Shown here in pieces: positions 63,758 through 64,000 of a stretch of 64,000 bases of DNA. Under the pieces are notes generated by a model that was given only the letters and a program-made list of their open reading frames with translations, was not told the DNA's origin and did not search any database. Made by a program: the position numbers and the translations under genes. How positions within the stretch are numbered: the stretch's first letter is position 1; each line of letters opens with the position of its first letter. The DNA comes from JBGVSA01 sp041807905 (GTDB taxonomy: Bacteria > Pseudomonadota > Gammaproteobacteria > Burkholderiales > Rhodocyclaceae): NCBI RefSeq assembly GCF_041807905.1, contig NZ_JBGVSA010000010.1:62001-126000 (forward strand). The letters run 5' to 3'.

Positions 63758-64000
63758 ATGAAAATCACAAGTCCGATAGGGCGGTTCTGCGGTTCACTGA
63801 TGGTCCTGGCGCTTGCTGGCCAGGCCCATGCAGTGACCGTCGACTTCCAGATGAAGAGTACGGGCAGCGCCAACTACACGACCGATGTCGTCATCACGAA
63901 CGATACCGGTTCCACCATCAACGGCTGGTCGCTGAGCTTCACCCTCGGCAATTCGCTCAAGAGCTTCTACAGTGCCAACAAGAGCGGCACCGATCCCTAC
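63758..64000 (+). CDS. Secreted protein with N-terminal carbohydrate-binding (CBM2-like) domain, partial
   Basis: The first 81 codons of a gene cut by the window edge. A signal peptide (ALAGQAHA) is followed by VTVDFQMKSTGSANYTTDVV and NDTGSTINGWSLSFTL, the beta-sandwich start typical of CBM2 (cellulose/chitin-binding) modules. GGAGGAG is 6-12 bases before the ATG. The catalytic domain, if any, is outside the window. Confidence 0.75.
   Translation, partial: MKITSPIGRFCGSLMVLALAGQAHAVTVDFQMKSTGSANYTTDVVITNDTGSTINGWSLSFTLGNSLKSFYSANKSGTDPY

Overview
The window is GC-rich, densely packed chromosomal DNA from a betaproteobacterium, almost certainly Burkholderiales. The evidence is two sets of tripartite tricarboxylate transporter genes with Bug-type binding proteins, an AlaX editing protein of the Burkholderiales type, OxyR with cysteines at positions 199 and 208, a MetR/MetE pair, a HiPIP and a DUF2782 protein. 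The thiS-thiG-trmB order and the many Bug proteins suggest Alcaligenaceae-like relatives, but this is inference. There is no rRNA operon, phage, intact insertion sequence or CRISPR array.

Layout. 1-5250: a LysR regulator, azlC-azlD (branched-chain amino acid export), and an ABC importer made of an extended ATPase and a double permease, without a binding protein. 5370-5560: tRNA-Ala(CGC) with its own promoter and terminator. 5600-12200: a minus-strand operon tctB-tctA-bug-SDR-rhodanese with a LysR gene behind it. 12700-17100: an RND efflux pump (adaptor and permease). 17100-19550: AlaX, then a yybP-ykoY (manganese) riboswitch controlling a TMEM165/GDT1-family exporter with a TTG start, then an EamA transporter. 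19690-32700: mostly housekeeping genes (membrane glycosyltransferase, xthA, pyrE, MidA-like methyltransferase, LON-domain protein, FAH hydrolase, CBS protein, LOG-family protein, polA, aldo/keto reductase, rdgB, DUF2782).

32700-39100: a LacI regulator with two operator-like palindromes and an unexplained minus-strand terminator, a DegQ-type protease, OxyR, two small proteins that share a motif, and a diiron ferritin-like protein. 39100-46060: a BCCT transporter, a ChaA-type antiporter, a globin-GAF-EAL phosphodiesterase, the remnant of a GAF-GGDEF gene, and a low-GC methyltransferase. 46060-51130: a one-carbon cluster folB-glyA-metE with divergent metR and MetR boxes. 51160-54000: an orphan AbiEi-like gene, a long non-coding stretch, tRNA-Gly(CCC) and a DUF481 outer-membrane protein. 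54270-60000: thiS-thiG-trmB, a GST and a second Tct set (bug-tctB-tctA). 59980-64000: a macrodomain gene overlapping a dCache-PAS-GGDEF cyclase, a HiPIP, and the start of a secreted CBM2 protein cut by the window edge.

Common themes are uptake of small organic acids, cyclic-di-GMP signalling (one cyclase, one phosphodiesterase and one dead gene) and methionine/folate one-carbon metabolism. The least explained items are the macrodomain-cyclase coupling, the LacI-flanked minus-strand transcript, the pair of small proteins, and the hairpin-rich leader of a third small gene.
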